Assembly (NCBI GenBank): GCA_964518335.1
Contig: CAZFDT010000094.1
Location: 1 to 19,924 of the forward strand
Reading direction: 5' to 3'
Source: CAZFDT01 sp964518335
GTDB taxonomy: Bacteria > Planctomycetota > Phycisphaerae > Phycisphaerales > Phycisphaeraceae
DNA length: 19,924 nucleotides
How positions within the stretch are numbered: position 1 is the first letter of the stretch; each line of letters opens with the position of its first letter. Made by a program: the position numbers and the translations under genes. The notes beneath the pieces are model-generated. The model had not been told where the DNA came from and did not search any database. It saw nothing but the letters and a program-made list of their open reading frames with translations. This document shows, one piece after another, positions 7,786 to 15,918 of this stretch.

Positions 7786-7905
7786 GGCATTGGCTTGATA
7801 CCGTCTGTCCGCAGGTCAGCCGGGTTGATAGGCTGCGCGGAGCGTGTGCATTATGCCCATTTTGTTCGGTGTTGTTCGTTCACCCCAAGTAAGGATGCGG
7901 CTGCT

Positions 7906-9249
7906 ATGCGCGACCGTCAATTTGCTGTCACCGCAGCGATGTGCGTGTGTCTGATCATGTCGGTATCCACCCTCGCTCAAGTCGAAGTCACCGTGGCCGG
8001 CGCCAAGCGCCAGCAGATGATCTACGGCATGGATTTCGAGCGGTTGTGGCACTGGGGTCTGACGCAGGACGAGCTGACTCGGCTTGCGGAGTTGGCCGTG
8101 AAGGACTGCCACGTGAGCTACATCCGTGTGGCGATCGATGGGGCTGCTGAATACAACGAAGGCGAGTTCAACTGGAGCGCGTACGACCGACAACTTGAAT
8201 GCATGGCGGCGCTGAAGGCAGCCAACCCCGACATTCGGTTTTTCGCGATCCCACGCCCATTTCACGAGGCCATTCGTGGGCGATACGCGGCAGACAGTCC
8301 CGAAGTAGCCAACGCTCCATATATCTGCTTTCCGCTCTGGATCGCGATCTTTGAGAATCCTTTCGATCAAGCCAATCGCAAATTCGTCGAGTTTAAATGG
8401 GATAAGGCAGCTGATTACATGGTTCGTCACATACGATTTCTGAACAGCAAGGGCTTCAAGATCAGCTACGTCGATACGAAAAACGAGAACGATCGCTACT
8501 TCCGTCCGGCTGAATTGAGCAAGATGATCCAGCGTATGCGTGATCAGTTGGGCGACGAGATGCCGCTGGTGGTTGGGCCATCAAGCTACGATTGGCAATC
8601 GGGCACGCGATGGCTGGAGGATGCGATCGCCGCCGACAACACCTCGTTCTTTGACATCGCCGCGTCACACAACACGAAGAACCGCGGCTCGGCAGAGCAG
8701 TTTGCCCAGCTTGCGGCCAGCATTAACAAGCCTGTCTGGAACACGGAACTGCACGGCTTCCAAGGCCCGGACGCCCAGGCGGCGGCCAATACTGAAATCC
8801 TGTGGCATCACATCCGTGCTGGTTTCGGCGGCATCAACGACTGGCTGTCGCTGGGCAATGAACGTAAGGAACACAAGATGTTCCGCAATATCGATGGACG
8901 ACTCGAAGTCATGCGAACGTATTTCATCTTCCGCCATCTGGTCAATACTTCCACTGGAGGCCACTATCTCCACACGAATGTTCCCGATGAATTGACTGCG
9001 ACTGCGGCATTTGCCAAAGACGATATCGTCACTGTATGGCTACTGAGTCGTGCCGATGATGTGGTGAGTGATGTCGTGGTTAGACTCGACGCCACCCTCA
9101 AGATCAGCGGCCCCATTGAAGTGACATGGTGGGCGCCGGACAACGATCGCAAGGGAAGCGCCACAGAGATTGTCAGCACCAGTGAATCTTCCTTCACCCA
9201 CGCTATCGCCGCCAACGCGCTGTACTGCTTCAAGTTTCGTCGCCACTGA
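7906..9249 (+). CDS. Secreted GH30-like (clan GH-A) glycoside hydrolase
   Basis: A 447-residue exported protein. A signal peptide (FAVTAAMCVCLIMSVSTLAQ) is followed by a TIM-barrel-like domain and a C-terminal beta domain. The predicted acid/base is Glu194 in TKNEN, and the nucleophile is Glu281 in WNTELHG, 87 residues later, as expected for clan GH-A. Typical GH30 proteins have NEP where this one has NEN. The C-terminal part (from about residue 360) with VTVWLLSR and ITHAI-like strands resembles the GH30 side beta-sandwich, ending ANALYCFKF. ATG 7906 is chosen because AAGGA lies about 9 bases upstream and it places the signal peptide at the N-terminus; the open frame upstream adds an unlikely 37 residues. 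The substrate is unknown. It could be co-transcribed with the pseudopilin. Confidence 0.8.
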   Translation: MRDRQFAVTAAMCVCLIMSVSTLAQVEVTVAGAKRQQMIYGMDFERLWHWGLTQDELTRLAELAVKDCHVSYIRVAIDGAAEYNEGEFNWSAYDRQLECMAALKAANPDIRFFAIPRPFHEAIRGRYAADSPEVANAPYICFPLWIAIFENPFDQANRKFVEFKWDKAADYMVRHIRFLNSKGFKISYVDTKNENDRYFRPAELSKMIQRMRDQLGDEMPLVVGPSSYDWQSGTRWLEDAIAADNTSFFDIAASHNTKNRGSAEQFAQLAASINKPVWNTELHGFQGPDAQAAANTEILWHHIRAGFGGINDWLSLGNERKEHKMFRNIDGRLEVMRTYFIFRHLVNTSTGGHYLHTNVPDELTATAAFAKDDIVTVWLLSRADDVVSDVVVRLDATLKISGPIEVTWWAPDNDRKGSATEIVSTSESSFTHAIAANALYCFKFRRH

Positions 9250-9320
9250 CCAGATGGCGTCACGGTGACCCGATGAGCATTCGGCGCGGACTGCTTGCAG
9301 ATTCCTGTTGTGATGACTTG

Positions 9321-9338
9321 GCAGGCGCCGCGGCCTGC
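9321..9338 (+). other. GC-rich hairpin before the membrane protein gene
   Basis: GCAGGC and GCCTGC form perfect 6-base arms around a 6-base loop, ending 16 bases before ATG 9355. There is no following T-run, so it is not a standard terminator. It could mark the 5' leader or attenuate readthrough from the upstream gene. The 9250-9354 gap otherwise holds only an 11-base palindrome GTCACGGTGAC at 9259-9269. Confidence 0.35.
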
Positions 9339-9354
9339 GGGATGATGGGCTCGT

Positions 9355-11784
9355 ATGTCCATACGTGGTATCACGATCGGCGTGGGTCTGGGCTTATTCG
9401 TCGCCAGCGCAACTTATTTCAATGACGCGGTGATTCGCCAGTCAATGCTGATCGGCCATCATCTTCCGGTGCTTGTATTCGGCGTGGCAGCGCTGCTCCT
9501 GCTTGCGGTCAACCCCGTGTTCCGCCTGCGCCGCTGTGGGACAGGACTCAGCACGGGCGACGTGGCGGTGGCTATTGCGATCGCGCTGTCGGCCTGTGGA
9601 TGGCCGGGCAACAGCTTCTACCGTGGGTTCGCCGCCGTTGTCGCCTTGCCCGCCCATTGGGTGAAAACGCAGCCAAACTGGATCAGCGCCCAAGTCATGT
9701 CCCACGTGCCTGGTGGCGCAGGCGCTCTGGTTCCCGAACACGTGCGACGACCAGCAGTGTTGGCGCGTACTCTGCTCGATTCGGCCGATCAACCAGATAC
9801 GCTTGCGGGCATTCTGTGGCAGAGGTTGTTGCCGCCCGAGCAGGAAGTAGTACGGGAGGTGGCCGAATCGGAGCAGCCGTCTCGGCCGGCACTGCGCAGC
9901 TTGACCTCAGCCCTGAACCGGATGTTGATTGATGCCACGTTGTTGAAAGCGGTGGCCGATACGGATGTGATATTGCCGCATGACCTGCAACTTCAACTGG
10001 ACGTCGCAGTGACGGGACAACTCGGCACCTTCGACCAGGTGCGATTGAACAGGCAGATTCTGGCGTATGTCATGCCCGACCATATTGTGCCTCTGCCGCG
10101 TGGTGAAGGGATGCTTTTTCAGGGGGGGCGTTCGGACACGGCGGTGCATGACATGCTCTGGGGACTGACAGGCAAGCCAATGGAATCGGGCGGGGGTCAC
10201 GTGCCATGGCGACTGTGGTGGCCGACGTTATGGCTCTGGGGCGGATTGGCACTGTGCTTGGGGATTGCTGCATTGTGTCTGGCGATGATTGTGCATCCCC
10301 AGTGGTCGCGCCGCGAACTCTTGCCGTATCCCATCGTCCGTTTCGTTCAGGAGATCAGTCGCACCGAACCCGGTCGGGCATGGCCAACGATCGCGCGGCA
10401 TCGTGGGTTCTGGTGCGCGGTTGCAGTAGTCGTGGGCGTTCATGTGATCAACGGCTTGAATGTCTGGTTTCCGCAAGTGCCGAGTATCTCCCTCACGCTC
10501 GACCTGAGCGCTATGCAGCAGCTATTTCCCAACATGAGCCGCGTGTTTGGAAGTCAGGCCTATTTCACGCCGCGTATCTATCCCGCGGTCATCGCTTTCG
10601 CATTCTTCCTGAGCACGGCCACGTCGTTCAGCCTCGGGATCGCGCACCTGATGCTCATGATCCTTGGCGGCGCGTTACTGGCACGAAGTATTCCGATTGA
10701 GCGCGACTACCTGGGTGGCAGCAAAGTCAACATGATGGGTTTCGGCTCGTTCCTGGCGATGTTCTGCATCATCGTGTTTGTTGGGCGTCGCTACTACTTT
10801 AATGTGGCCGCGAGCATGATCGGCTTCAAGCGTGACGATGTGACGCCGGCATATGCGCCGTGCGTCGCTTGGTTCATGATCCTGGCTTTGGCCGGTGCCG
10901 TAGGCGTTCTGTATGCTGGGGGCCTGCCCATCCCGCTGGGCATGGCACTGGTCGGGCTGATCATGCTGTTGTGGCTGGTCATGTCACGCATCAGCGCGGA
11001 GACCGGCTTATTCCTGGTCAAACCCGCGTGGCTTCCGGTGGGCGTGGTGACGGCCCTGATCGGCTTCGAAGCCATGGGGCCGACGGGCTACATTGCCATG
11101 GCGCTAGGGACGATCATCATCGTGGGTGAATCGCGCGAGGCTTTGATGCCCTTCCTGACCAACGGTCTGCGCATCAGCGAGATCGCCGGTCCAAACGAAG
11201 CCGGTCGCGTCGCACCTTGGATGGCTGCGATGATCGTCGTCTCGTTGCTCGTTGCCGGCGTCGTTGTGCTGAACCTGCAGCATAGGCGTGGGCTTAGTGC
11301 AGCAGACCAGCATGCGACGATCCGTCTTCCCACGTTGCCCTTCCACGAGCTTGCCAAGTCGATCAGCAACGCCAGGTCCGAACAGTCATTCGATCGAGCG
11401 GTGACGGCATCGGGCACTGATCGGCTGGCGTTGATCCAGATTGCACCCGACGCAGTGGGTTGGGCTTCGCTGGGATTCGTGCTTGTGATGACAACCGCTG
11501 CGGCCCGGTTGCGACTGCCATGGTGGCCGCTGCATCCCGTGGCGTTCCTGGTCTGGGGAACGTGGCCCATGTTTGTATTCAGCTTCTCATTTCTGCTTGG
11601 GTGGCTGGTCAAAGCCGCCGTATTGCGCATCAGTGGCAGCCGTGGATTTCACCTCGTATTGCCTGTCGCCATCGGCGTCATCTTCGGCGACATCCTCGCC
11701 TCACTGATCTGGAGTATTGTCGGCGCGGTCCACTACGCCGCGACAGGCGTGACTCCGCCGACGTATCACGTGTTTCCCTACTGA
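9355..11784 (+). CDS. Large multi-pass membrane protein, DUF6785-like
   Basis: An 809-residue integral membrane protein with many hydrophobic segments, for example GVGLGLFVASATY at the N-terminus, VLVFGVAALLLLAV, LWLWGGLALCLGIAALCLAMIV, a long central block of helices (around residues 400-600), and three or four at the C-terminus. The N-terminal TYFNDAVIRQSMLIGHHLP stretch matches what I recall of DUF6785/DUF6784 proteins, which are common in Planctomycetota and often compared with oligopeptide-transporter-like permeases. A soluble segment (about residues 100-260) lies between the first helices and the main bundle. ATG 9355 is the start; the Shine-Dalgarno is weak. Its neighbours are a secreted glycosidase upstream and phosphoesterases downstream, so import of a glycan- or phosphate-containing product is plausible. 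No transport function is proven for the family as far as I know. Confidence 0.75.
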   Translation: MSIRGITIGVGLGLFVASATYFNDAVIRQSMLIGHHLPVLVFGVAALLLLAVNPVFRLRRCGTGLSTGDVAVAIAIALSACGWPGNSFYRGFAAVVALPAHWVKTQPNWISAQVMSHVPGGAGALVPEHVRRPAVLARTLLDSADQPDTLAGILWQRLLPPEQEVVREVAESEQPSRPALRSLTSALNRMLIDATLLKAVADTDVILPHDLQLQLDVAVTGQLGTFDQVRLNRQILAYVMPDHIVPLPRGEGMLFQGGRSDTAVHDMLWGLTGKPMESGGGHVPWRLWWPTLWLWGGLALCLGIAALCLAMIVHPQWSRRELLPYPIVRFVQEISRTEPGRAWPTIARHRGFWCAVAVVVGVHVINGLNVWFPQVPSISLTLDLSAMQQLFPNMSRVFGSQAYFTPRIYPAVIAFAFFLSTATSFSLGIAHLMLMILGGALLARSIPIERDYLGGSKVNMMGFGSFLAMFCIIVFVGRRYYFNVAASMIGFKRDDVTPAYAPCVAWFMILALAGAVGVLYAGGLPIPLGMALVGLIMLLWLVMSRISAETGLFLVKPAWLPVGVVTALIGFEAMGPTGYIAMALGTIIIVGESREALMPFLTNGLRISEIAGPNEAGRVAPWMAAMIVVSLLVAGVVVLNLQHRRGLSAADQHATIRLPTLPFHELAKSISNARSEQSFDRAVTASGTDRLALIQIAPDAVGWASLGFVLVMTTAAARLRLPWWPLHPVAFLVWGTWPMFVFSFSFLLGWLVKAAVLRISGSRGFHLVLPVAIGVIFGDILASLIWSIVGAVHYAATGVTPPTYHVFPY

Positions 11785-11865
11785 TCGCACCTCGCGCATC
11801 AACTCCCTTGGCGCGCGGGCCGCATGGACCACGGCGAGCCTGATACGGCGTGTACTGACCGAGAT

Positions 11866-11976
11866 TCAAGCGTTGAGGGTGGTCCTGATTACTGCGAGCA
11901 GCAGCATCGAGCCCATCGACGCGAGAGCATGGATGTGCCTATGGCCTTGATGCGCCGCGGCCTCGGAATTGTCCAT
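11866..11976 (-). CDS. Hypothetical 36-residue small protein
   Basis: A short minus-strand frame from ATG 11976 to TGA 11866, preceded by a perfect AGGAGG (11991-11986) with spacing 9. The peptide starts MDNSEAAAHQGHRHIH and ends with a short hydrophobic stretch GSMLLLAVI before RTTLNA. I recognise no family. It lies convergent with the membrane protein (81 bases from its stop) and divergent from the histidine phosphatase (66 bases to that start). The good ribosome binding site argues for translation; the short length and lack of homology argue for caution. Confidence 0.35.
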   Translation of the reverse strand: MDNSEAAAHQGHRHIHALASMGSMLLLAVIRTTLNA

Positions 11977-12042
11977 AAAAACCCGCCTCCTAACCGTTGA
12001 CAGGTGCTGGTCCATGGCCCAGAATTCGCAGCCTTGAACCTG

Positions 12043-12762
12043 ATGGCGACTAATCCGGCCAACCGGTTGCGATGCGGAGAAGGTGTCGCGCTCGACAAAG
12101 ATGCGCGGCACATTCTGCTGCTGCGTCACGGCCAGACCGACGCTAACAAGCACAGAATCACGCAAGGTCACCAGCCTACGTCTCTGAACGAGTTAGGGCG
12201 ACGGCAAGCCGAGCTGCTGGCGGCGAGGCTGGCGACGTTTGTCCCTCGCATTGAGATGATCATCAGTTCGGACCTGCCGCGTGCGATGGAGACGGCGGCT
12301 CCGCTGGCGGCGAGGCTGGGGCTGGAAGTCAGGTACGACCCCGCTTGGCGGGAGCGATGCTACGGGGTGCTCGAGGGCAAGGGGCCGCAGGAACGTGACG
12401 AGATTCGTCGGCAGTGCAACCTAAGACCTGACGACGCACCGCCGGGAGCGCAGACGCGAGATGACTATCACGCCGGCATTCACGCGGCGCTGAGCAAGCT
12501 GGTGTGCGATGATGTCGGGAGTCGGTGTGTGGCCGTGGTGACACATGGAGGTGCGTGCAATGCCGTGGCCATGATGCTTGCCGACGGTCGCCTGCCTGCG
12601 GCGCCGGGCAATCTTGTGCCGAAGGAGTTCAACTGCCCCAACGGCGCAGTGACTCACCTGGTCTATCGTGTCACGATCGACGGTTCACAGTTTCGTTATG
12701 GATGTGTGTTCGACGTTGGGCATCTGGACGCCCGGTCGATCACGGACATGGATTGTGGATAG
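12043..12762 (+). CDS. Histidine phosphatase family protein (phosphoglycerate mutase-like)
   Basis: A 239-residue phosphatase of the histidine phosphatase superfamily. The phosphate-accepting histidine is His29 in LLLRHGQTDAN; the next elements are SSDLPRAMETA (Arg80), GVLEGKG with a probable Glu111 donor, and VVTHGGACNA carrying the second histidine. The family removes phosphate from diverse small molecules, including sugar phosphates and cobalamin or nucleotide intermediates, and the substrate here is unclear. The start is uncertain: ATG 12043 is chosen, a GTG lies at 12004, and neither has a Shine-Dalgarno. The PhnP-like gene starts 26 bases after its stop on the same strand, suggesting an operon. 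Confidence 0.85.
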   Translation: MATNPANRLRCGEGVALDKDARHILLLRHGQTDANKHRITQGHQPTSLNELGRRQAELLAARLATFVPRIEMIISSDLPRAMETAAPLAARLGLEVRYDPAWRERCYGVLEGKGPQERDEIRRQCNLRPDDAPPGAQTRDDYHAGIHAALSKLVCDDVGSRCVAVVTHGGACNAVAMMLADGRLPAAPGNLVPKEFNCPNGAVTHLVYRVTIDGSQFRYGCVFDVGHLDARSITDMDCG

Positions 12763-12788
12763 CCCAATGGGGCGCCGTGGGTTTTCAC

Positions 12789-13619
12789 ATGAGAGCAACC
12801 ATCGAGCTTCTTCTGCTGGGCACTGCTGCCGCCGACGGCTGGCCAGCCGCCTACTGCGACTGCGAGGTATGTGTGGAAGCGCGGCGGCGCGGGGGCCCCA
12901 ATATCCGATCGCACTCCGGCGCGCTCATTGACGACGACCTCAAAATCGACCATGGCCCAGCCACTGTCGATCACATGCAGCGAGTACGTCGCTCACTTGC
13001 GAAGGTGCGGACGATACTGTTCACACATGATCACCCCGACCACCTGTACGCCGTGGATCTCAAGCGCGCATCGCCGCCGTACACCACAACGCGCGGTGAC
13101 GAACCCATCGTTATCTTTGGCAACCAGCGTGTCCTGACCGAAATCTGCCGCGTCTTTCCCGATCCGGGCAAATGGCGACTGGACTTGCGACTGCTGCAAC
13201 CATTGGTTCCCGTCACCACGCCGATGGGCGACATCGTGCTGCCCTTGCCTGCCGCACATGCGCCCGAGTCGCTCATGCTGCGCATCACCCGTTCGGGCAA
13301 GACGATTCTGTATGGCCACGACTCGGGGCTCTACCCACAGGCGACGCTCGACGCCTTGGGCGATGGCGTCACGCTCAACGTCGCGCTCTTTGACTGTACG
13401 CACGGCGGCAAGCCTCACAAGAGCCAGCACCATATGAGCATCGAAGCCATTCTGCAGATGGTTGACGAACTGCGGAGGCGAGGCGCCGTAACACCTCACA
13501 CCCGGCTCATCGCCACGCACTTTTCACACAACGGCGGCCTGCTTCACGAGGAACTCGTGCAGGCATTAATGCCCCACGGCATCGAAGTGGCTTACGACGG
13601 AATGAGTATCCGCGTCTAG
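12789..13619 (+). CDS. PhnP-like metallo-beta-lactamase-fold phosphodiesterase
   Basis: A 276-residue protein with the metallo-beta-lactamase motif THDHPDH (His80, His82, Asp84, His85), later metal-ligand candidates in PAAHAPES, GHDSGLY and ATHFSHNG, and an N-terminal CDCEVC cluster (Cys23, Cys25, Cys28) like the structural zinc site of PhnP. PhnP hydrolyses 5-phosphoribosyl 1,2-cyclic phosphate in phosphonate breakdown, and relatives act on other cyclic phosphodiesters. No C-P lyase genes are in this window, so the substrate here is open. ATG 12789 places the start right before the first beta strand (IELLLLGT); the open frame upstream to 12525 overlaps the previous gene and is not coding. 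The stop TAG shares a CTAG palindrome with the stop of the opposite-strand gene. Confidence 0.85.
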   Translation: MRATIELLLLGTAAADGWPAAYCDCEVCVEARRRGGPNIRSHSGALIDDDLKIDHGPATVDHMQRVRRSLAKVRTILFTHDHPDHLYAVDLKRASPPYTTTRGDEPIVIFGNQRVLTEICRVFPDPGKWRLDLRLLQPLVPVTTPMGDIVLPLPAAHAPESLMLRITRSGKTILYGHDSGLYPQATLDALGDGVTLNVALFDCTHGGKPHKSQHHMSIEAILQMVDELRRRGAVTPHTRLIATHFSHNGGLLHEELVQALMPHGIEVAYDGMSIRV

Positions 13620-14374
13620 GCGAGCAACCGTGACGACGAATCGTGGTTCGCTGGGGCCACTGTCACAGGTCGAGGATGTGATGGATGCCAGTCGGGCCAG
13701 TTGAGCGTCGTGCCATCGGCGCCGCAGGCCAGCAGGTGGGCCAGGTCTTCCCGTGTCCGGACCCCCCACGCGCGAACGCTCAGGCCCACCGCATGCGCTT
13801 CAGCCACCAACGCCGGCGTGATCCTGCCCACGGGCGGGCAGATCATGGCCATTCCGGCGTGCGCGGCCCGCAGAATCGACCCGATGTGGGCATCATCGCT
13901 CCGCACAAGCAGGCCCACCGTCGCCTCCGGCATCGCGCAGCGCACTGCCGCAAGGTTGTCCCAGTCAAACGACGTGAACTCCACCCATCTCAGCGGGCTG
14001 CTGAAGGCATGCAGTGCCTCAACGACAGGGCCAACGACCTCAACACATTTGATTTCCAGGCACACGCTGACCTTCGCAAGATAGCGTGTAAGGAAGTCTT
14101 CAAGACGCGGCACGCGCTGGCCGGCGAATTCCGGGCTGTGCCATGCGCCGGCATCGAGCGCGGCGATCTTGTCCCAGTCCAGGTGCGCCACGGTACCGAC
14201 CCCGTTGGTCGTGCGGTCCACGCGATCGTCGTGAATGAGGACCGCCACGCCGTCTCGCGTCAGCCTCACGTCGGTTTCAAGGACGGCGGCTCCCATCCGG
14301 CACGCCAGATCGAACGATGCAATGGTGTTTTCCGGCGCGTAACCCGACGCGCCCCGGTGGGCAAGGATGCGCAT
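13616..14374 (-). CDS. Glycerophosphodiester phosphodiesterase family protein
   Basis: A 252-residue cytoplasmic GDPD-like TIM barrel. The N-terminus has AHRGASGYAPENT (His6, Arg7, Glu15), LETDVRLTRDG (Glu33, Asp35) and LIHDD (His48), the standard catalytic and metal residues; CLEIKC supplies a further glutamate. Length is typical for bacterial UgpQ-type enzymes, which release an alcohol and sn-glycerol 3-phosphate. The C-terminal GADGTTLNWPD replaces the common TDxP pattern. ATG 14374 is chosen because it begins the first beta strand (MRILAHRG); the frame is open to 14512 but that extension is not family-like, and no Shine-Dalgarno is visible. It is the only minus-strand gene within the phosphoesterase cluster, convergent with the PhnP-like gene (4-base overlap) and divergent from the metallophosphoesterase-HAD gene. 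Confidence 0.88.
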   Translation of the reverse strand: MRILAHRGASGYAPENTIASFDLACRMGAAVLETDVRLTRDGVAVLIHDDRVDRTTNGVGTVAHLDWDKIAALDAGAWHSPEFAGQRVPRLEDFLTRYLAKVSVCLEIKCVEVVGPVVEALHAFSSPLRWVEFTSFDWDNLAAVRCAMPEATVGLLVRSDDAHIGSILRAAHAGMAMICPPVGRITPALVAEAHAVGLSVRAWGVRTREDLAHLLACGADGTTLNWPDWHPSHPRPVTVAPANHDSSSRLLA

Positions 14375-14499
14375 GGTCGCACGAATGTATCGCCGCCGCC
14401 AATCGCCGCCAGTGCCTCTACCGACGGACCGGGAAAATTCCATGGATACCCAGTTTTGGGACGGGTGCGCATCACCTGCGTTGGAGCTACATTGCCACC

Positions 14500-15843
14500 A
14501 TGCGCATCGCACAGCTTACGGACCTGCACCTGCGCCACCATCTGCCTGGCACCGCGGCGGTGTGTCGTCGTCGCTCACGCTGCATGCCCCAACTGTTGCG
14601 GGAGGCGTTGCATCGAACGGCTGCGATGGACGTGGATCTACTGGCCGTGACCGGGGACCTGGTGGACGTACCGCAGTGGCTGACGCATCCCGTGCCCGGA
14701 TTTGACTGCGACAACGCCGAGTCCTGGCGAGCATGGGCACTGGATGATTACCGGCTGTGTCGTCAGCTGCTCGATACTTCAGGGCTTCGCTATCTCGTGC
14801 TGCCCGGCAATCACGATAACGAAAGCCTGCTTTGGCAGGTCTTCGATCCCAGCGAGCATGTGATTGAAGTAGCCGGTTGTCGAATCGCACGCTTTGGCGA
14901 TCGCGAGCACGAATGCCATGTGCCACGACGCTTCATCCCCGAGCGCGAGCGATGGGAGGCGGAACTGAACGCTTGCGATGACCGACCCCAGGTTCATCTG
15001 CAACACTACGTGATGGTCCCGAACCTGAGCGAGGGATATCCACACAATTACGCAGAAAGTGAGTTTCTCGCCGACGCCATGGCGCGCTCGCCGCATCTGC
15101 GGCTGTGCCTGAGCGGTCACTATCACGCGGGACACGAGACGATCCAGCGTGGCAATACCTGGTTCGCCACCGCTCCGGCGTTCTCCGACGCCCCGTTCCG
15201 CTGGCGAACGTATGTCATGACCGACAACAAGGTCACAACTCACGAACACGAGCTTGAGCACAGCGCGATCGTGAGGCAAGGCGTGGTTTTCCTCGATCGT
15301 GACGGTGTCATCACGCATTCGCCATCGTTCTTAATGCAGCCGCGATGCCTGCAGCTCAACCCCGGCGCAGCTGCGGCAATCCGTCGGTTCAATGACGCCG
15401 GGCTTGCGGTGGTTGTGATCAGCAATCAGACTTCGGTGGGATGGGGCCTATATCCCGAGTCCATGATGGATGCCGCCAACGATCGCATGTGTCGCTTGCT
15501 CGCGGAGGAAGCTGGTGCTTGTGTGGATGCGATCTACGCCGCTACCGGAGCTGGGGCCAGAGCGGTACTGCCGCGTTATGTCGATGCGTCACGCGCCAAG
15601 CCATCATCGGTGATGTTGCATGAAGCCGTGGAGCAGTTGAATCTCGAGCTGCAGGGCGCGTGGATGGTGGGTGACAATCTCGTGGATGTAGAAGCCGCCG
15701 TCGCGGCCGGGGTGCGCCCAATGCTCGTGCGCACGGGCAATGGCATCAATGCCCAGACCGAGGTGTATGCTGGTTTCCCTGGCGTTCCGGTTGTCGATGA
15801 TCTTGCCGCCGCCGCGGATCGCGTGTTGGGGCATGTGTGTTGA
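14500..15843 (+). CDS. Metallophosphoesterase-HAD phosphatase fusion protein
   Basis: A 447-residue protein with two catalytic domains. Residues 1-250 are a calcineurin-like metallophosphoesterase: TDLH (Asp8, His10), GD at 52-53, GNHD at 103-106, His169, and GHYH at 206-209, all metal-binding positions present. Residues 260-447 are a HAD phosphatase of the HisB/GmhB type: FLDRDG (Asp266, Asp268), ISNQ (Ser308), RAKP (Lys367), and GDNLVD (Asp392, Asp396). The cysteines that bind zinc in GmhB are missing between residues 345 and 366. A phosphodiesterase followed by a phosphomonoesterase in one chain suggests sequential phosphate removal. ATG 14500 starts the first beta strand; GGAG lies 13 bases upstream. 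The frame is open to 14317 but overlaps the divergent GDPD gene and is not coding. Confidence 0.85.
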   Translation: MRIAQLTDLHLRHHLPGTAAVCRRRSRCMPQLLREALHRTAAMDVDLLAVTGDLVDVPQWLTHPVPGFDCDNAESWRAWALDDYRLCRQLLDTSGLRYLVLPGNHDNESLLWQVFDPSEHVIEVAGCRIARFGDREHECHVPRRFIPERERWEAELNACDDRPQVHLQHYVMVPNLSEGYPHNYAESEFLADAMARSPHLRLCLSGHYHAGHETIQRGNTWFATAPAFSDAPFRWRTYVMTDNKVTTHEHELEHSAIVRQGVVFLDRDGVITHSPSFLMQPRCLQLNPGAAAAIRRFNDAGLAVVVISNQTSVGWGLYPESMMDAANDRMCRLLAEEAGACVDAIYAATGAGARAVLPRYVDASRAKPSSVMLHEAVEQLNLELQGAWMVGDNLVDVEAAVAAGVRPMLVRTGNGINAQTEVYAGFPGVPVVDDLAAAADRVLGHVC

Positions 15844-15918
15844 TGCTGGCCGGATTTATCCATGTGTTCTCGATTGGGCGCATGTGTGGATGTCTGCGCG
15901 GAGTTCTATAGTGGCCGT

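Noticed and set aside
9321..9338. GC hairpin as an intrinsic terminator of the GH30-like gene
   Set aside because: No T-run follows and it is closer to the next start codon than to the preceding stop.
12525..12788. Upstream extension of the PhnP-like frame
   Set aside because: It overlaps the C-terminal part of the histidine phosphatase in another frame, and the MBL fold starts at ATG 12789.
14317..14499. Upstream extension of the metallophosphoesterase-HAD frame
   Set aside because: It overlaps the start of the divergent GDPD gene and the fold starts exactly at ATG 14500.
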